DNA of 64,000 nt from the NCBI RefSeq assembly GCF_001513675.1, contig NZ_CP013859.1, positions 1,675,081 to 1,739,080 on the forward strand. The letters run 5' to 3'. Positions within the stretch are counted from its first letter, which is position 1. Each line of letters opens with the position of its first letter. This document shows positions 54,063 to 63,136 of the stretch, piece by piece. Made by a program: the position numbers and the translations under genes. Below the pieces are notes generated by a model, which worked only from the letters and a program-made list of their open reading frames with translations, searched no databases and had not been told where the DNA came from. The DNA is from Microbacterium sp. XT11 (GTDB taxonomy: Bacteria > Actinomycetota > Actinomycetes > Actinomycetales > Microbacteriaceae).

Positions 54063-56540
54063 ATGACCGAAGCCCCTCTCATCGTCCCCGGATCCATCGG
54101 CCCGCGCTCCTCCTCGGCAGAGCGCGGAGACGACGAGTTCCTCGCCGGCCTGAACCCGCAGCAGCTCGAGGCCGTCACCTATCGCGGACCAGCGCTGCTC
54201 ATCGTCGCCGGCGCCGGATCGGGGAAGACGAGCGTGCTCACGCGCCGCATCGCCTCGCTGCTCCGCTCGCGTGAGGCGTGGCCGAGCCAGATCCTCGCCA
54301 TCACCTTCACGAACAAGGCGGCGGGCGAGATGCGCGAGCGCGTCGAGAATATCGTCGGGCAGGCGGCCCGCGGCATGTGGATCTCGACCTTCCACTCGGC
54401 CTGCGTGCGCATCCTCCGCCGTGAGGCCGCGCAGTTCGGCTTCACGTCGTCGTTCACGATCTACGACTCGGGCGACTCCCGCGCCCTGCTGAAGAGGCTC
54501 GTCAAGGAGCACGAGGCCGACGCCTACGGGCACACGCCTGCGTCGGTGCAGGCCCGCATCTCCAAGCTCAAGAACGAGCTCGCCGACGCCGAGTCCTACG
54601 CGCGGCAGGCGAACATGGCCGATCCGGCGGAGCGGGTGTTCGTCGAGCTGTTCGCCGATTACCAGCGTCAGCTGCAGAGGGCCAACGCCTTCGACTTCGA
54701 CGACCTCATCGGCCAGACGGTGTACCTGTTCCGGGCGTTCCCTCAGGTCGCCGACACCTATCGCCGCCGCTTCCGCCACATCCTCGTCGACGAGTACCAA
54801 GACACCAACCATGCGCAGTACGCGCTCATCCACGAGCTCACGCGCCCGGTCTCCGGTCCTTCGGCGGGCTCGGGAAACGGATACGAGGCGTCGAACGGCA
54901 TGATGATCTTCGAGCCCGACCCGTCGTCCGGCTCAGAGTCCGGTGACACGGCGGGCGCCTCGTTGACCGTGGTCGGCGACTCCGACCAGTCGATCTACGC
55001 CTTCCGCGGCGCGGACATCCGCAACATCAGCGAGTTCGAGCGCGACTTCCCCGGCGCGAAGGTCGTGCTCCTGGAGCAGAACTACCGCTCCACGCAGAAC
55101 ATCCTGTCCGCAGCGAACGCCGTCATCGGCAACAACTTCGACCGCAAGGAGAAGAAGCTGTGGAGCGACAAGGGCGACGGTGACAAGATCATCGGCTTCA
55201 CCGGGTATTCGCAGCACGACGAGGCCCAGTTCGTCGCCGACGAGATCGAGGCCCTGCGCCGTGCGGGGGTGCCGTACTCCGAGATGGCCGTGTTCTACCG
55301 CACGAACTCGCAGTCGCGCGCTCTGGAGGAGATCTTCATCCGGTCGGCGGTGCCGTACAAGATCATGGGCGGCACGAAGTTCTACGAGCGCGCCGAGATC
55401 AAAGACGCCCTGGCCTACCTCGTCGCGGTCGCGAACCCGGCCGACGAGATGGCCGTCCGCCGCATCCTCAACAAGCCGCGCCGAGGCATCGGCGACGTGA
55501 CCGAGACGGCGATTGCGCGCTTCGCCGACGAACATGGCATCACCTTCCGCCAGGCGCTGTCGGTGCCGGGAGAGCTCGGGGTCGGCCCCAAGCTGCAGTC
55601 GGCGATCGCGCAGCTCGACGCCGTGCTCGCCGAGGCGACCGAGATCCTGCTGCCCTCGTCGGGTGAGGTCCCGCCGCCGACGAGCGTGGCGGAGGGTCTC
55701 AGCCTGCTCCTGTCGAAGAGCGGCTACCTCGACGCGCTCCGCGCGAGCCGTGACCCGCAGGACGAAGCCCGCCTCGAGAACCTCGACGAGTTCATCGCTG
55801 TCGCCCGCGACTTCGCCCGCAACAACCCCGAGGGCACGATCGTCGACTTCCTCACCGAGGTTGCTCTGGTCTCCGACGCCGACGACCTCGACGACGAATC
55901 GGGCGTCGTGTCGCTCATGACCATGCACACGGCGAAGGGTCTCGAGTACGACGCCGTGTTCGTGACGGGCGTCGAAGAAGACCTCATCCCGCACCGCATC
56001 TCGGCGGGGGAGCCAGGGGGTCCGCAAGAGGAGCGCCGGCTGTTCTACGTGGCGATCACGCGCGCGCGGAAGCGGCTCCATCTGTCCCTGGCCATGACGC
56101 GCGCGCAGTTCGGCGAGGTGTCCGTGGCCATGCCCAGCCGCTTCCTGCAGGAGATCCCCGCCTCGCTGATCGACTGGCGGCAGTCACCGGGCGACGTCAA
56201 TTCCCGCGGCGGCATGCAGTCCCGTGCCCTCAACGCGCGCCGCGCTGGGGGCTTCGGCGGCTCGGGCGACCGCTTCGGCGTGAAGCCGCTGCCGACGCGC
56301 GAGAAGCTCACGCCGCTCTCGACCGCGATGGACAAGATCCCCAACCGTGTGACGGCCAAGATGCGCGACAACGGCGACCTCGAGCTCGCCGCGGGCGATC
56401 GCATCCGTCATTCCGATTTCGGCGAAGGGCGCGTCGACGCGGTCACCGGCGAGGGCGCGAAGCGCATCGCGCACGTGCGTTTCGACACGGCAGGTCTGAA
56501 GAAGCTCCTCATCAAGGTGGCTCCGATCGAGAAGATCTGA
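54063..56540 (+). CDS. pcrA: ATP-dependent 3'-5' DNA helicase UvrD/PcrA
   Basis: An 825 aa superfamily-1 helicase. LNPQQLEAV (Q motif) precedes Walker A VAGAGSGKTS near residue 49. Motif Ia ITFTNKAAGEM, motif II VDEYQDTNH near 241-249, motif III GDSDQSIYAFRGAD near 304-317, motif IV EQNYRST, motif V TMHTAKGLEYD and motif VI ITRARKRL are all intact. A ~40-residue Gly/Ser/acidic insertion lies between motifs II and III (about residues 261-300). The C-terminus has a Tudor-like RNAP-binding segment (GDRIRHSDFGEGRV). It acts in nucleotide excision and mismatch-type repair and at stalled forks. Confidence 0.95.
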   Translation: MTEAPLIVPGSIGPRSSSAERGDDEFLAGLNPQQLEAVTYRGPALLIVAGAGSGKTSVLTRRIASLLRSREAWPSQILAITFTNKAAGEMRERVENIVGQAARGMWISTFHSACVRILRREAAQFGFTSSFTIYDSGDSRALLKRLVKEHEADAYGHTPASVQARISKLKNELADAESYARQANMADPAERVFVELFADYQRQLQRANAFDFDDLIGQTVYLFRAFPQVADTYRRRFRHILVDEYQDTNHAQYALIHELTRPVSGPSAGSGNGYEASNGMMIFEPDPSSGSESGDTAGASLTVVGDSDQSIYAFRGADIRNISEFERDFPGAKVVLLEQNYRSTQNILSAANAVIGNNFDRKEKKLWSDKGDGDKIIGFTGYSQHDEAQFVADEIEALRRAGVPYSEMAVFYRTNSQSRALEEIFIRSAVPYKIMGGTKFYERAEIKDALAYLVAVANPADEMAVRRILNKPRRGIGDVTETAIARFADEHGITFRQALSVPGELGVGPKLQSAIAQLDAVLAEATEILLPSSGEVPPPTSVAEGLSLLLSKSGYLDALRASRDPQDEARLENLDEFIAVARDFARNNPEGTIVDFLTEVALVSDADDLDDESGVVSLMTMHTAKGLEYDAVFVTGVEEDLIPHRISAGEPGGPQEERRLFYVAITRARKRLHLSLAMTRAQFGEVSVAMPSRFLQEIPASLIDWRQSPGDVNSRGGMQSRALNARRAGGFGGSGDRFGVKPLPTREKLTPLSTAMDKIPNRVTAKMRDNGDLELAAGDRIRHSDFGEGRVDAVTGEGAKRIAHVRFDTAGLKKLLIKVAPIEKI

Positions 56541-56616
56541 GTCCGGCTGCCTGAACGGTTGCTGGCAGGCGGCGGCGAAGACCCCGGATGCCGTCTGGCC
56601 GATGCGCCGTGACGGT

Positions 56617-56622
56617 TAGGCT
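56617..56622 (+). promoter_or_regulatory. -10 box of leaderless sseB-like gene
   Basis: TAGGCT with 7 nt to ATG 56630. Confidence 0.6.
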
Positions 56623-56629
56623 GGCTCAT

Positions 56630-57814
56630 ATGGCCCTCTTCTCACGCCGCAAGAAGTCCGCTGACGACGTCGTCACGACGGCATCCGCTCCTGCAGGGAC
56701 GGAGACTGCCGCCGAGGCGGAGTCTCCTGCCGAGGCGGGGTCTCCGGCCGGGGCGGGGTCTCCCGTCGGACCGGACGCTCCCGGCACGGGATCCCCCGAG
56801 GCAGCTCCGACCGTCGCGATCTCCGTGCAGGCGTTCCGCGGCGTGGGCGCCGAGGCGGGTCCCGAGGTGTCGCTGCAGGACGAGCCGGCGAAGGCCGGCC
56901 CCTCGTCTCCCGCAGCGTCGTCCGCAGCATCCGCTCCCTCGGCCGCGCCGTCGGCTCCGGCGGCTCCCCAGGAGCGCCGCCTGCCGCTCGCACCCGCGCT
57001 TCCGCCCGAGCAGACCGAGAGCGTGCCGGGCATGAAAGACAACGTGCTGCTGCGTGAAGCCCTCGCACAGCTCGAGGAGGGGGCCAGCAACGAGGAGCTG
57101 CTTGGCGTGATGCGTCAGGCGCTCCAGGGGCACCTCTACATCCGGGTCAACGGCGACGCGCGTGCACAGATCAGCGAGGGCAAGCCGCTGTCGGTCGCGG
57201 TCGTGCGTGACGCCGAGCGCCAGTTCATGCTGGCGTTCAGCTCGGCCGCCGCCGTGCGCGACTCCGTACAGCTCGAAGCAGATCCCGCCGCGACCTCCGC
57301 GGTCGCCCAGCCGGTGACCTCGGTGATGCAGCAGGTCGTGGCCGGTGACTTCGCCGGCCTCATCATCGACAACGCCTCCGCGCCGCACCGTGTGGTGCTG
57401 CCGTCGGAGCTGCTGCAGAAGGCGCTCGAGCAGAGCGACCTCGAGATGGCCGTCAAGACGATCCTCGCGTCGCCTCGGCAGCCCGATTCGGCGGTGAAGC
57501 TCGGCGAAGCGCTGTCGACCAAGCGCATGTGGGTCGCGGTGAACGACGGCACCGGCGGAGCTCCGGTCGGCATCGCCGAGGCGCAGACGCCAGACGGCAA
57601 GCGGTTCCTGCAGCTCTTCTCGCACCCGCTCGAAGTGATCGCGATGGGCAGGGGCGACCGGCCCCTCCCGTTCGAACCGGAGCAGCTCGCGAAGGTGCTG
57701 ACGGGCCACCCCGAGATTGCGGGCGTGATCGTGGATCCTGCCGGACCCACCATGATCGTCGAGCGCGACGCGCTCGCACCGGTGCTCGTGCTCGCCGTCG
57801 ACCTCGGCGACTGA
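56630..57814 (+). CDS. SseB family protein with low-complexity N-terminal linker
   Basis: A 394 aa protein. A short basic start (MALFSRRKKSADDV) precedes ~110 residues rich in Ala, Pro, Glu and Gly with repeated ESPAEAGSPAGAGSP-type units. Two SseB-like domains follow: about residues 145-250 (LREALAQLEEGASNEELLGV) and 285-394 (VKTILASPRQPDSAV to the C-terminus). SseB domains are widespread but functionally obscure. ATG 56630 is leaderless. No partner is evident. Confidence 0.8.
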   Translation: MALFSRRKKSADDVVTTASAPAGTETAAEAESPAEAGSPAGAGSPVGPDAPGTGSPEAAPTVAISVQAFRGVGAEAGPEVSLQDEPAKAGPSSPAASSAASAPSAAPSAPAAPQERRLPLAPALPPEQTESVPGMKDNVLLREALAQLEEGASNEELLGVMRQALQGHLYIRVNGDARAQISEGKPLSVAVVRDAERQFMLAFSSAAAVRDSVQLEADPAATSAVAQPVTSVMQQVVAGDFAGLIIDNASAPHRVVLPSELLQKALEQSDLEMAVKTILASPRQPDSAVKLGEALSTKRMWVAVNDGTGGAPVGIAEAQTPDGKRFLQLFSHPLEVIAMGRGDRPLPFEPEQLAKVLTGHPEIAGVIVDPAGPTMIVERDALAPVLVLAVDLGD

Positions 57815-57843
57815 CGGGGTTCCGCCGACCCCTGCGGGCACCC

Positions 57844-57849
57844 TAGGGT
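57844..57849 (+). promoter_or_regulatory. -10 box of leaderless primase-polymerase gene
   Basis: TAGGGT with 6 nt to ATG 57856. Confidence 0.6.
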
Positions 57850-57855
57850 CGGAAC

Positions 57856-58911
57856 ATGGCCTCCGATCGCGTGACCCTGACCGTCGTCGACCCTGACGGG
57901 GAGCGCGAGGTCGTGCTTTCCAGCCCGAACAAGGAGGTCTGGCCGGAGCCGGGCATCACGAAGGCGGAGCTCGCGGAGTACTTCCAGCTCGTCAGCGGGC
58001 CGTTCCTCGAGGCCAACGGGAACCGCCCGGTGTCACTGCAGAGGTTCCGCGACGGAATCGACAGCGAGGGGTTCTTCTCCAAGAACCCGCCGAAGGGCAC
58101 GCCCGACTACGTCGACGCGGTGATGGTCACCTACAACAGCGGGCGCAAGCATCCGCAGATCGTGCTCAACCGCCCGAGCGCGATCGTCTGGGCCGCGCAG
58201 ATGAACACGATCGTCTTCCACCCCTGGGCCTCGCTCGCCGGCGACCCGGACAACCCCGTGGAGCTGCGCATCGACCTCGACCCTCAGCCGGGGACGGATT
58301 TCGCGGATGCCGTGCCCGCCGCACATGCGCTGCGCGAGGTGCTGCGCGAGGCGGGGCTCGAGGCGTTCGTGAAGACGAGCGGCAACCGGGGCCTGCACGT
58401 GTTCGCGCCCATCGTGCCGACGCACGAGTTCCTCGACGTGCGGCACGCGGTGATCGCCGCCGGCCGTGAGCTGGAGCGCCGGATGCCGGATCAGGTCACG
58501 ACGAACTGGTGGAAGGAGGAGCGCGGCGAACGCGTATTCGTCGACTTCAACCAGGCCAACCGCGACCGCACGATGGCCGGCGCGTACAGCCCTCGGGCCC
58601 TGCCGGCGGCGACCGTGGCGACGCCGGTGCACTGGGACGAACTCGATGCCGACCTCGACCCGGTGCAGTTCACCGTGCGGAGCATCCCTCGCCGCCTGGA
58701 GGAGGTCGGAGACCCCTGGGCAGGCAGGCAGGATTCGCCGGGTCGCATCGACACGCTGCTGGAGTGGTGGGAGCGCGACAAGGCGAACGGGCTGGGCGAG
58801 CTTCCGTTCCCGCCGGAGTTCCCGAAGATGCCCGGCGAGCCGCCTCGTGTGCAGCCGAGCAAGAAGGTCGCCGCGAATTGGGATGAGAACGGGAACCCGA
58901 TCGAGGACTGA
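57856..58911 (+). CDS. LigD-polymerase-like primase-polymerase (Prim-PolC type)
   Basis: A 351 aa stand-alone archaeo-eukaryotic primase domain. SSPNKEVWPEPGITKAELAEY at the N-terminus. The catalytic metal motif ELRIDLDPQPG is near residues 136-146, and TSGNRGLHVFAPI near 174-186 carries the phosphate-binding loop. TNWWKEERGERVFVDFNQ contains the third catalytic Asp. No ligase or nuclease domain is fused. It faces a LigC-type ligase gene 29 bp away. In mycobacteria the equivalent Prim-PolC/LigC pair acts in short-gap excision repair. No Ku gene is seen here. Confidence 0.88.
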   Translation: MASDRVTLTVVDPDGEREVVLSSPNKEVWPEPGITKAELAEYFQLVSGPFLEANGNRPVSLQRFRDGIDSEGFFSKNPPKGTPDYVDAVMVTYNSGRKHPQIVLNRPSAIVWAAQMNTIVFHPWASLAGDPDNPVELRIDLDPQPGTDFADAVPAAHALREVLREAGLEAFVKTSGNRGLHVFAPIVPTHEFLDVRHAVIAAGRELERRMPDQVTTNWWKEERGERVFVDFNQANRDRTMAGAYSPRALPAATVATPVHWDELDADLDPVQFTVRSIPRRLEEVGDPWAGRQDSPGRIDTLLEWWERDKANGLGELPFPPEFPKMPGEPPRVQPSKKVAANWDENGNPIED

Positions 58912-58940
58912 GCCCGACCGGGGCGCACGGCGCAGAAGCC

Positions 58941-59984
58941 TCAGGCGAGGACGTCGGCCAGATCGTAGCCGGCGACCGTGTCGAGCTGCTCGTACGTGCA
59001 TGTGCGCGCGTCGCGGTCCGGACGCCAGCGCTCGAACTGCACGGTGTGCCGGAACCGTGCTCCTTCGAGCTGGTCATACCGCACCTCGAGCACGCGTTCG
59101 GGGCGGAGCCGCACGAACGAGACGTCCTTCGCCCCGCTGAACCGCGAGCGCTCGCCCTCGCCGGTGACCGCCGCGCCGGACTCGTCGCGTTCGACCAGCG
59201 GCGCGAGCTCCTCCACGAGCTCCTTCCGGCGGGCGTCGCTCCACGCCGCCACCCCGCCGACCTGACGCAGCACGCCGTCGGAGTCGTACAGCCCGACGAG
59301 CAGAGAGCCGACGCCGGACCCTGACTTGTGCACCCGGTAGCCGAGCGCGACGACGTCGGCTGTCCGGGCGTGCTTGATCTTGATGAGCGTGCGCTTGCCG
59401 GGTGCGTAGGGCTGGTCCAGCGGTTTCGCGACGACGCCGTCGAGCCCCGCGCCCTCGAACTCGGCGAGCCACCGTACGGCCGCGTCGCGGTCGCGCGTCG
59501 TCCGGGTGAGGTGCAGCGGATGTCCGACGCCGCTCATGAGCCCTTCGAGCCGGGCCCGGCGCTGTTCGAACGGCAGATGCCGCAGATCGTCATCGCCTTC
59601 GGCCAGAAGATCGAAGGCGATGAACATCGCTGGCGTCTCGGCCGAGAGCTTGGCCACGCGCGACGCCGCCGGGTGGATCCGCTGGCTCAGCGCCTCCCAG
59701 TCCAGCCGCTGGGCGCCGTCGGGGCCCGTCGCCACGACGATCTCGCCGTCGAGCAGGCAGGGGCCGGCGAGCAGCGAGGGGATGGCCTCGACCAGCTCCG
59801 GGAAGTAGCGGGTGAGGGGCTTCGCGCCACGCGAGCCGATCTCGACGGCCTCGCCGTCCCACGCGATGAGCCCGCGGAAGCCGTCCCATTTGGGTTCGAA
59901 CAGCAGCCCGCCCGGTGTCTTGGCGGGGTCGGGAACGGATGCCGCCGCCTTCGCGAGCATGGGAGCCGGGATCTCGTAGCGCAT
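58941..59984 (-). CDS. ligC: ATP-dependent DNA ligase, LigC type
   Basis: A 347 aa stand-alone ligase. The adenylation motif I is EPKWDGFRG, with the nucleotidyl Lys near residue 31. LDGEIVVA, FIAFDLLA, EGAGLDGVVAKP and LIKIKHARTADVVALGYR are motifs III to V. The OB-fold part ends in VRYDQLEGARFRHTVQF and RWRPDRD. Overall order and length match mycobacterial LigC rather than LigD. ATG 59984, with AAGGAT 6 nt upstream as a weak -10 or RBS. A 13-bp tandem repeat array lies just upstream. Confidence 0.9.
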   Translation of the reverse strand: MRYEIPAPMLAKAAASVPDPAKTPGGLLFEPKWDGFRGLIAWDGEAVEIGSRGAKPLTRYFPELVEAIPSLLAGPCLLDGEIVVATGPDGAQRLDWEALSQRIHPAASRVAKLSAETPAMFIAFDLLAEGDDDLRHLPFEQRRARLEGLMSGVGHPLHLTRTTRDRDAAVRWLAEFEGAGLDGVVAKPLDQPYAPGKRTLIKIKHARTADVVALGYRVHKSGSGVGSLLVGLYDSDGVLRQVGGVAAWSDARRKELVEELAPLVERDESGAAVTGEGERSRFSGAKDVSFVRLRPERVLEVRYDQLEGARFRHTVQFERWRPDRDARTCTYEQLDTVAGYDLADVLA

Positions 59985-60026
59985 GCGTCCATCCTTGCCA
60001 GTCCGAGACGGCGCCGCCACACCCGT

Positions 60027-60127
60027 CGGATCACCGTGTCGGATCAGCGTGTCGGATCAGCGTGCCGGATCAGAGTGTCGGATCAGAGTGTCGGATCACC
60101 GTGCCGGATCAGAGTGTCGGATCAGCG
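60027..60127. repeat. eight-copy 13-bp tandem repeat
   Basis: CGGATCA starts at 60027, 60040, 60053, 60066, 60079, 60092, 60105 and 60118, period exactly 13. The unit is CGGATCA followed by six semi-conserved bases (GCGTGT, GAGTGT, CCGTGC and similar). On the minus strand it reads TGATCCG-ACACTC. The last copy contains the stop codon of the oxidoreductase gene, and the array fills most of the gap before ligC. Confidence 0.95.
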
Positions 60128-61573
60128 GAAGAGCTCGTCGAGCGTGGCAGGTGTCCCCGCGTCAGCGAGCGCCGTGCGGGCGGCATGCCATCCCGCCATG
60201 CCGTTGACGCCCGGACCCGGCGGGGTGGACGCCGATGCGAGGTAGACGCCGCGCGCCGGCGTGCGCCACGGCGCGATGCCCCACGTCGGGCGGCGGAGGG
60301 CCTGCGCGATCGTGAACGAACCGCCCAGGATGTCGCCGCCGATCTCAGCGGGATTGACGGCCTCGCGTGCCGATGCCGGTACCGAGTGCGTCGCGAGGAT
60401 CCTGTCGCGGAAACCGGGGGCGAACCGTTCCACCTGCTGCGTGATGAGCTCGGCGGCGTCGATGCCGGAGTCGTGCGGGACGTGGATGTACGACCAGAGC
60501 ACCGCCTTCCCCTCGGGAGCCCGGCTGGGGTCGAGCACGGAGGGCTGCACGGCGAGCACGTAGGGCCGCTCGCTCACGATCCCGCGGGCGACGGCGTTCT
60601 CGCTCGCCCACACCTCCGCCTGCGTGCCGCCGATGTGCACGGTGGGGGAGCGGGCGACGTCGGGGTTCGTCCACGGAACCGGCCCGTCGAGGGCGAAGTC
60701 GACTTTCGCGGCGGCCGGACCGTAGCGGTACGCCTCGATCGCGCGGCGGTACCGTGCGGGGAGGTCGGGGAGAGACAGCGCGAGGCGCGGGGACGTGTTG
60801 AGCAGCAGGATGTCGCCGCGGCGGGGATCGCCCCAGTCGAGCTCGGCGAGGTCGGCGACCGGCGAGCCCGTCTCGATCACGCCGCCGTGGGCGCGGAGGT
60901 CGTCGACGAGAGCGTCGGCGATGCGCTGCGCGCCGCCGCGCGGGTACATCCACCCCCCGGCATGCGCCTGTGCGGCCAGCAGCAGTCCCGCGGCCGCACC
61001 GGCGAGGGACGGCAGGGGCGTGTTCGCGTGAGCGAGCACACCGGCGATGAGCCCGGCCGCCTCCTCGGAGCGGAAGGACTTCGCGGCGAGCGGAGTGCCC
61101 TCCTGCAGCATCCGCAGGGCGTACCGGATGGCGGTGACCGGGGCGGCCGGCATCCGGATCATCTGGTTGCCGGTGAAGTCGACGACGCCCTCGATGCGGG
61201 TGCTGAGCGGGCGCAGCAGCGAGAGCCACGCGGCCCCATCCCGGCCGAGGCCCTCGGCCGTGCGCTCGATGTCGCGCCATGCGATGCCGGCGCGGCCGCC
61301 GTCGAGCGGATGCGCGTAGGAGATCTCGGGGACGATCCAGTCGACCCGGTCGGCGAGCCCGAACGCGCGGAAGAACGGGGAGGCCAGAGCGGCGGGGGGC
61401 ACGGCCGAGCACACGTCGTGCCGGAAGCCGTCGAGCGTGCTCGCCGCGGTCCGGACGCCGCCGCCGACGGTCGGCGCGGCCTCCAGCACGCGCACGTCGT
61501 ACCCTGCGCGGGCGAGCGCGACGGCCGCCGAGAGTCCGTTCGGACCGGATCCGATGATGGTCGCTCGTGCCAT
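60122..61573 (-). CDS. CrtI/PYROXD2-like FAD-dependent oxidoreductase
   Basis: A 483 aa flavoprotein. The N-terminal dinucleotide-binding motif is ATIIGSGPNGLSAAVALARA at residues 4-23, followed by VLEAAPTVGGGVRT. The C-terminal FAD segment GVYLASASTPPGPGVNGMAG is typical of phytoene-desaturase-like amine oxidases. No carotenoid genes are adjacent, so the substrate is unknown and a PYROXD2-like role is as likely. ATG 61573 is leaderless (AAGACT 6 nt upstream). The stop lies within the tandem repeat. Confidence 0.85.
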   Translation of the reverse strand: MARATIIGSGPNGLSAAVALARAGYDVRVLEAAPTVGGGVRTAASTLDGFRHDVCSAVPPAALASPFFRAFGLADRVDWIVPEISYAHPLDGGRAGIAWRDIERTAEGLGRDGAAWLSLLRPLSTRIEGVVDFTGNQMIRMPAAPVTAIRYALRMLQEGTPLAAKSFRSEEAAGLIAGVLAHANTPLPSLAGAAAGLLLAAQAHAGGWMYPRGGAQRIADALVDDLRAHGGVIETGSPVADLAELDWGDPRRGDILLLNTSPRLALSLPDLPARYRRAIEAYRYGPAAAKVDFALDGPVPWTNPDVARSPTVHIGGTQAEVWASENAVARGIVSERPYVLAVQPSVLDPSRAPEGKAVLWSYIHVPHDSGIDAAELITQQVERFAPGFRDRILATHSVPASAREAVNPAEIGGDILGGSFTIAQALRRPTWGIAPWRTPARGVYLASASTPPGPGVNGMAGWHAARTALADAGTPATLDELFR

Positions 61574-61579
61574 GCGCCC

Positions 61580-61585
61580 AGTCTT
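61580..61585 (-). promoter_or_regulatory. -10 box of leaderless oxidoreductase gene
   Basis: AAGACT on the minus strand, 6 nt from ATG 61573. Confidence 0.4.
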
Positions 61586-61609
61586 CCACGCGGCGCAGGG
61601 AGTGCGATC

Positions 61610-62113
61610 ATGGAGGGGATGAAAGAAGTCCAGGGCCCGACCCCCACAGGAACCTCCCGCCCCTACCGTTCGCTGGCCGAGGCGTTGCGTGCGCACCGCG
61701 TCCCCGTCGAGAACCACGAGTTCATCGCCGCGATCACGGATGCGGTGGGCATCACGTCGTACATCGACCGCGGACGGTACATCGAGGCGCTGCGTCGCGG
61801 CGAGGGGGCGTCCCTGCACATCGGTCGCACGTACACGAACGGCTTCGCGGAGGACGAGGTGATCGTCGTGGGTTCGACGCCGCTGCGTCTGCAGCCGAGC
61901 GAGGGCCGCGCGCCGTACTTCTACGTCGACCACCCGAGTGAGTTCCTTCCGGCATCCGCGCCCGCGCGGTCGTCGCGGGCGTCGTCGTCGCGCACGAGCG
62001 CTCCGCGCACCCCCGCCGCGCCGCGCACCCCGAAGCCGGTCGAGCGCGACTACGGCGTGTGCGACGTGTGCTTCATGGTGAAGACGCCCTCAGGAGGGTG
62101 CGGCTGCGACTGA
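61610..62113 (+). CDS. small protein with C-terminal Cys cluster, function unknown
   Basis: A 167 aa protein. Residues ~20-110 form one compact domain (SLAEALRAHRVPVENHEFIA, YIDRGRYIEALRRGE, IHIGRTYT-like strands). A Ser/Ala/Pro/Arg linker follows, then a terminal CDVCFMVKTPSGGCGCD with four cysteines (C-x2-C and C-x-C), suggesting a zinc knuckle or metal site. ATG 61610 has GCAGGGAG upstream; ATG 61619 is an alternative. I do not recognise the family. Divergent from the oxidoreductase gene. Confidence 0.7.
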   Translation: MEGMKEVQGPTPTGTSRPYRSLAEALRAHRVPVENHEFIAAITDAVGITSYIDRGRYIEALRRGEGASLHIGRTYTNGFAEDEVIVVGSTPLRLQPSEGRAPYFYVDHPSEFLPASAPARSSRASSSRTSAPRTPAAPRTPKPVERDYGVCDVCFMVKTPSGGCGCD

Positions 62114-62139
62114 CGCGCGGCGTTACGCGCCGGGGCATG

Positions 62140-63081
62140 TCAGCGGCCGACGCGCACCCCGGTCAGCTCCTCCGAGAGGTCCCAGAGACGTGCGGCGGCC
62201 GCGGCGTCGCGCAGCGGACGGTAGAGCGGCTGCGCTCCGGGAGCGCCGCCGAGGTGCCCGAGGCCGCTCGGCCCGTAGAGGGTTCCCGGCTCGGCATCCG
62301 GTGACGCGGCGGCGAACAGCGCCGGTTCTCCGGCGCTCTCCGGGGTGCCGAAGAGGATGCCGCGACGTGAGAGCGCGCCGATGACGCGCCGACCGGACGT
62401 GTCGGAGGTGCGGCCCAGGTCGCCGCGTGCGGCGAGCAGGTTGGTGGGCGCGACGCCGGGGTGCGAGAGCGTGCTCGTGATGCTCCAGCCCTCCGCGCGA
62501 CTGCGCCGGTCGAGCTCCAGCCCGAACAGCCCGACAGCGATCTTCGATTGACGGTAGGCGGCCATGCCGTCATAGCTGCGCGTCCAGTTCGGGTCGTCCC
62601 AGTTGATGCGGCCCCTGCTCGCGGCGACGCTGACCTGCGAGGTCACGCGCGCCCGCCCGGCGCGCAGCAGGGGCATGAGATGTGCCACGAGGGAGAAGTG
62701 CCCCAGGTGGTTGGCGCCCAGTTGCAGTTCGAATCCGTCGGCGGTCTCCTGCCTCGTCGGTGGAGTCATCACGCCGGCGTTGGCGATGAGGATCCGGATC
62801 GGCACGCCCTCGTCGCTCAAGGTCCGTCCCAGCGCGGCGACGGAGTCGAGCCGCGACAGGTCCAGCTCCCGCAGGCTCAGCCGCGCGTCCGGAACGTCGT
62901 GCCGGATGCGCTCCATCGCGGCCTCGCCCTTCGCCGGGTTGCGGACCGGCATCACGACCTCGGCCCCCGCGGCGGCGAGCCGGCGGGCGATGCCGAGCCC
63001 GACACCGTCGCTGGCACCGGTCACGACGACGCGCTGATCGTCGAGGCGGGGAATCGGGTGAACGGCTGTCGTGCTCGGCAT
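62140..63081 (-). CDS. short-chain dehydrogenase/reductase (retinol dehydrogenase-like)
   Basis: A 313 aa Rossmann oxidoreductase. The cofactor motif is [18 protein letters not shown] near residues 18-35 with TGxxxGxG spacing, NAGVM is near 100, and the catalytic Tyr and Lys lie in YRQSK near 176-180. VRNPAKGE after the second strand suggests NADP(H). GGAGGAG precedes ATG 63081. A palindrome 56-70 bp upstream may be its operator. Substrate unknown. Confidence 0.88.
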   Translation of the reverse strand: MPSTTAVHPIPRLDDQRVVVTGASDGVGLGIARRLAAAGAEVVMPVRNPAKGEAAMERIRHDVPDARLSLRELDLSRLDSVAALGRTLSDEGVPIRILIANAGVMTPPTRQETADGFELQLGANHLGHFSLVAHLMPLLRAGRARVTSQVSVAASRGRINWDDPNWTRSYDGMAAYRQSKIAVGLFGLELDRRSRAEGWSITSTLSHPGVAPTNLLAARGDLGRTSDTSGRRVIGALSRRGILFGTPESAGEPALFAAASPDAEPGTLYGPSGLGHLGGAPGAQPLYRPLRDAAAAARLWDLSEELTGVRVGR

Positions 63082-63136
63082 GGTGGCTCCTCCGTTGCTC
63101 GGATTCCATGCTCGCCGCGATCGGGAGGCTCTTCCA

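Noticed and set aside
57856..59984. Split LigD of a classical Ku-dependent end-joining system
   Set aside because: The ligase matches stand-alone LigC in length and motif context, the polymerase matches Prim-PolC, and no ku gene is seen.
60027..60127. CRISPR array
   Set aside because: The 13-bp units are directly abutting without spacers and far too short; no cas genes are present.
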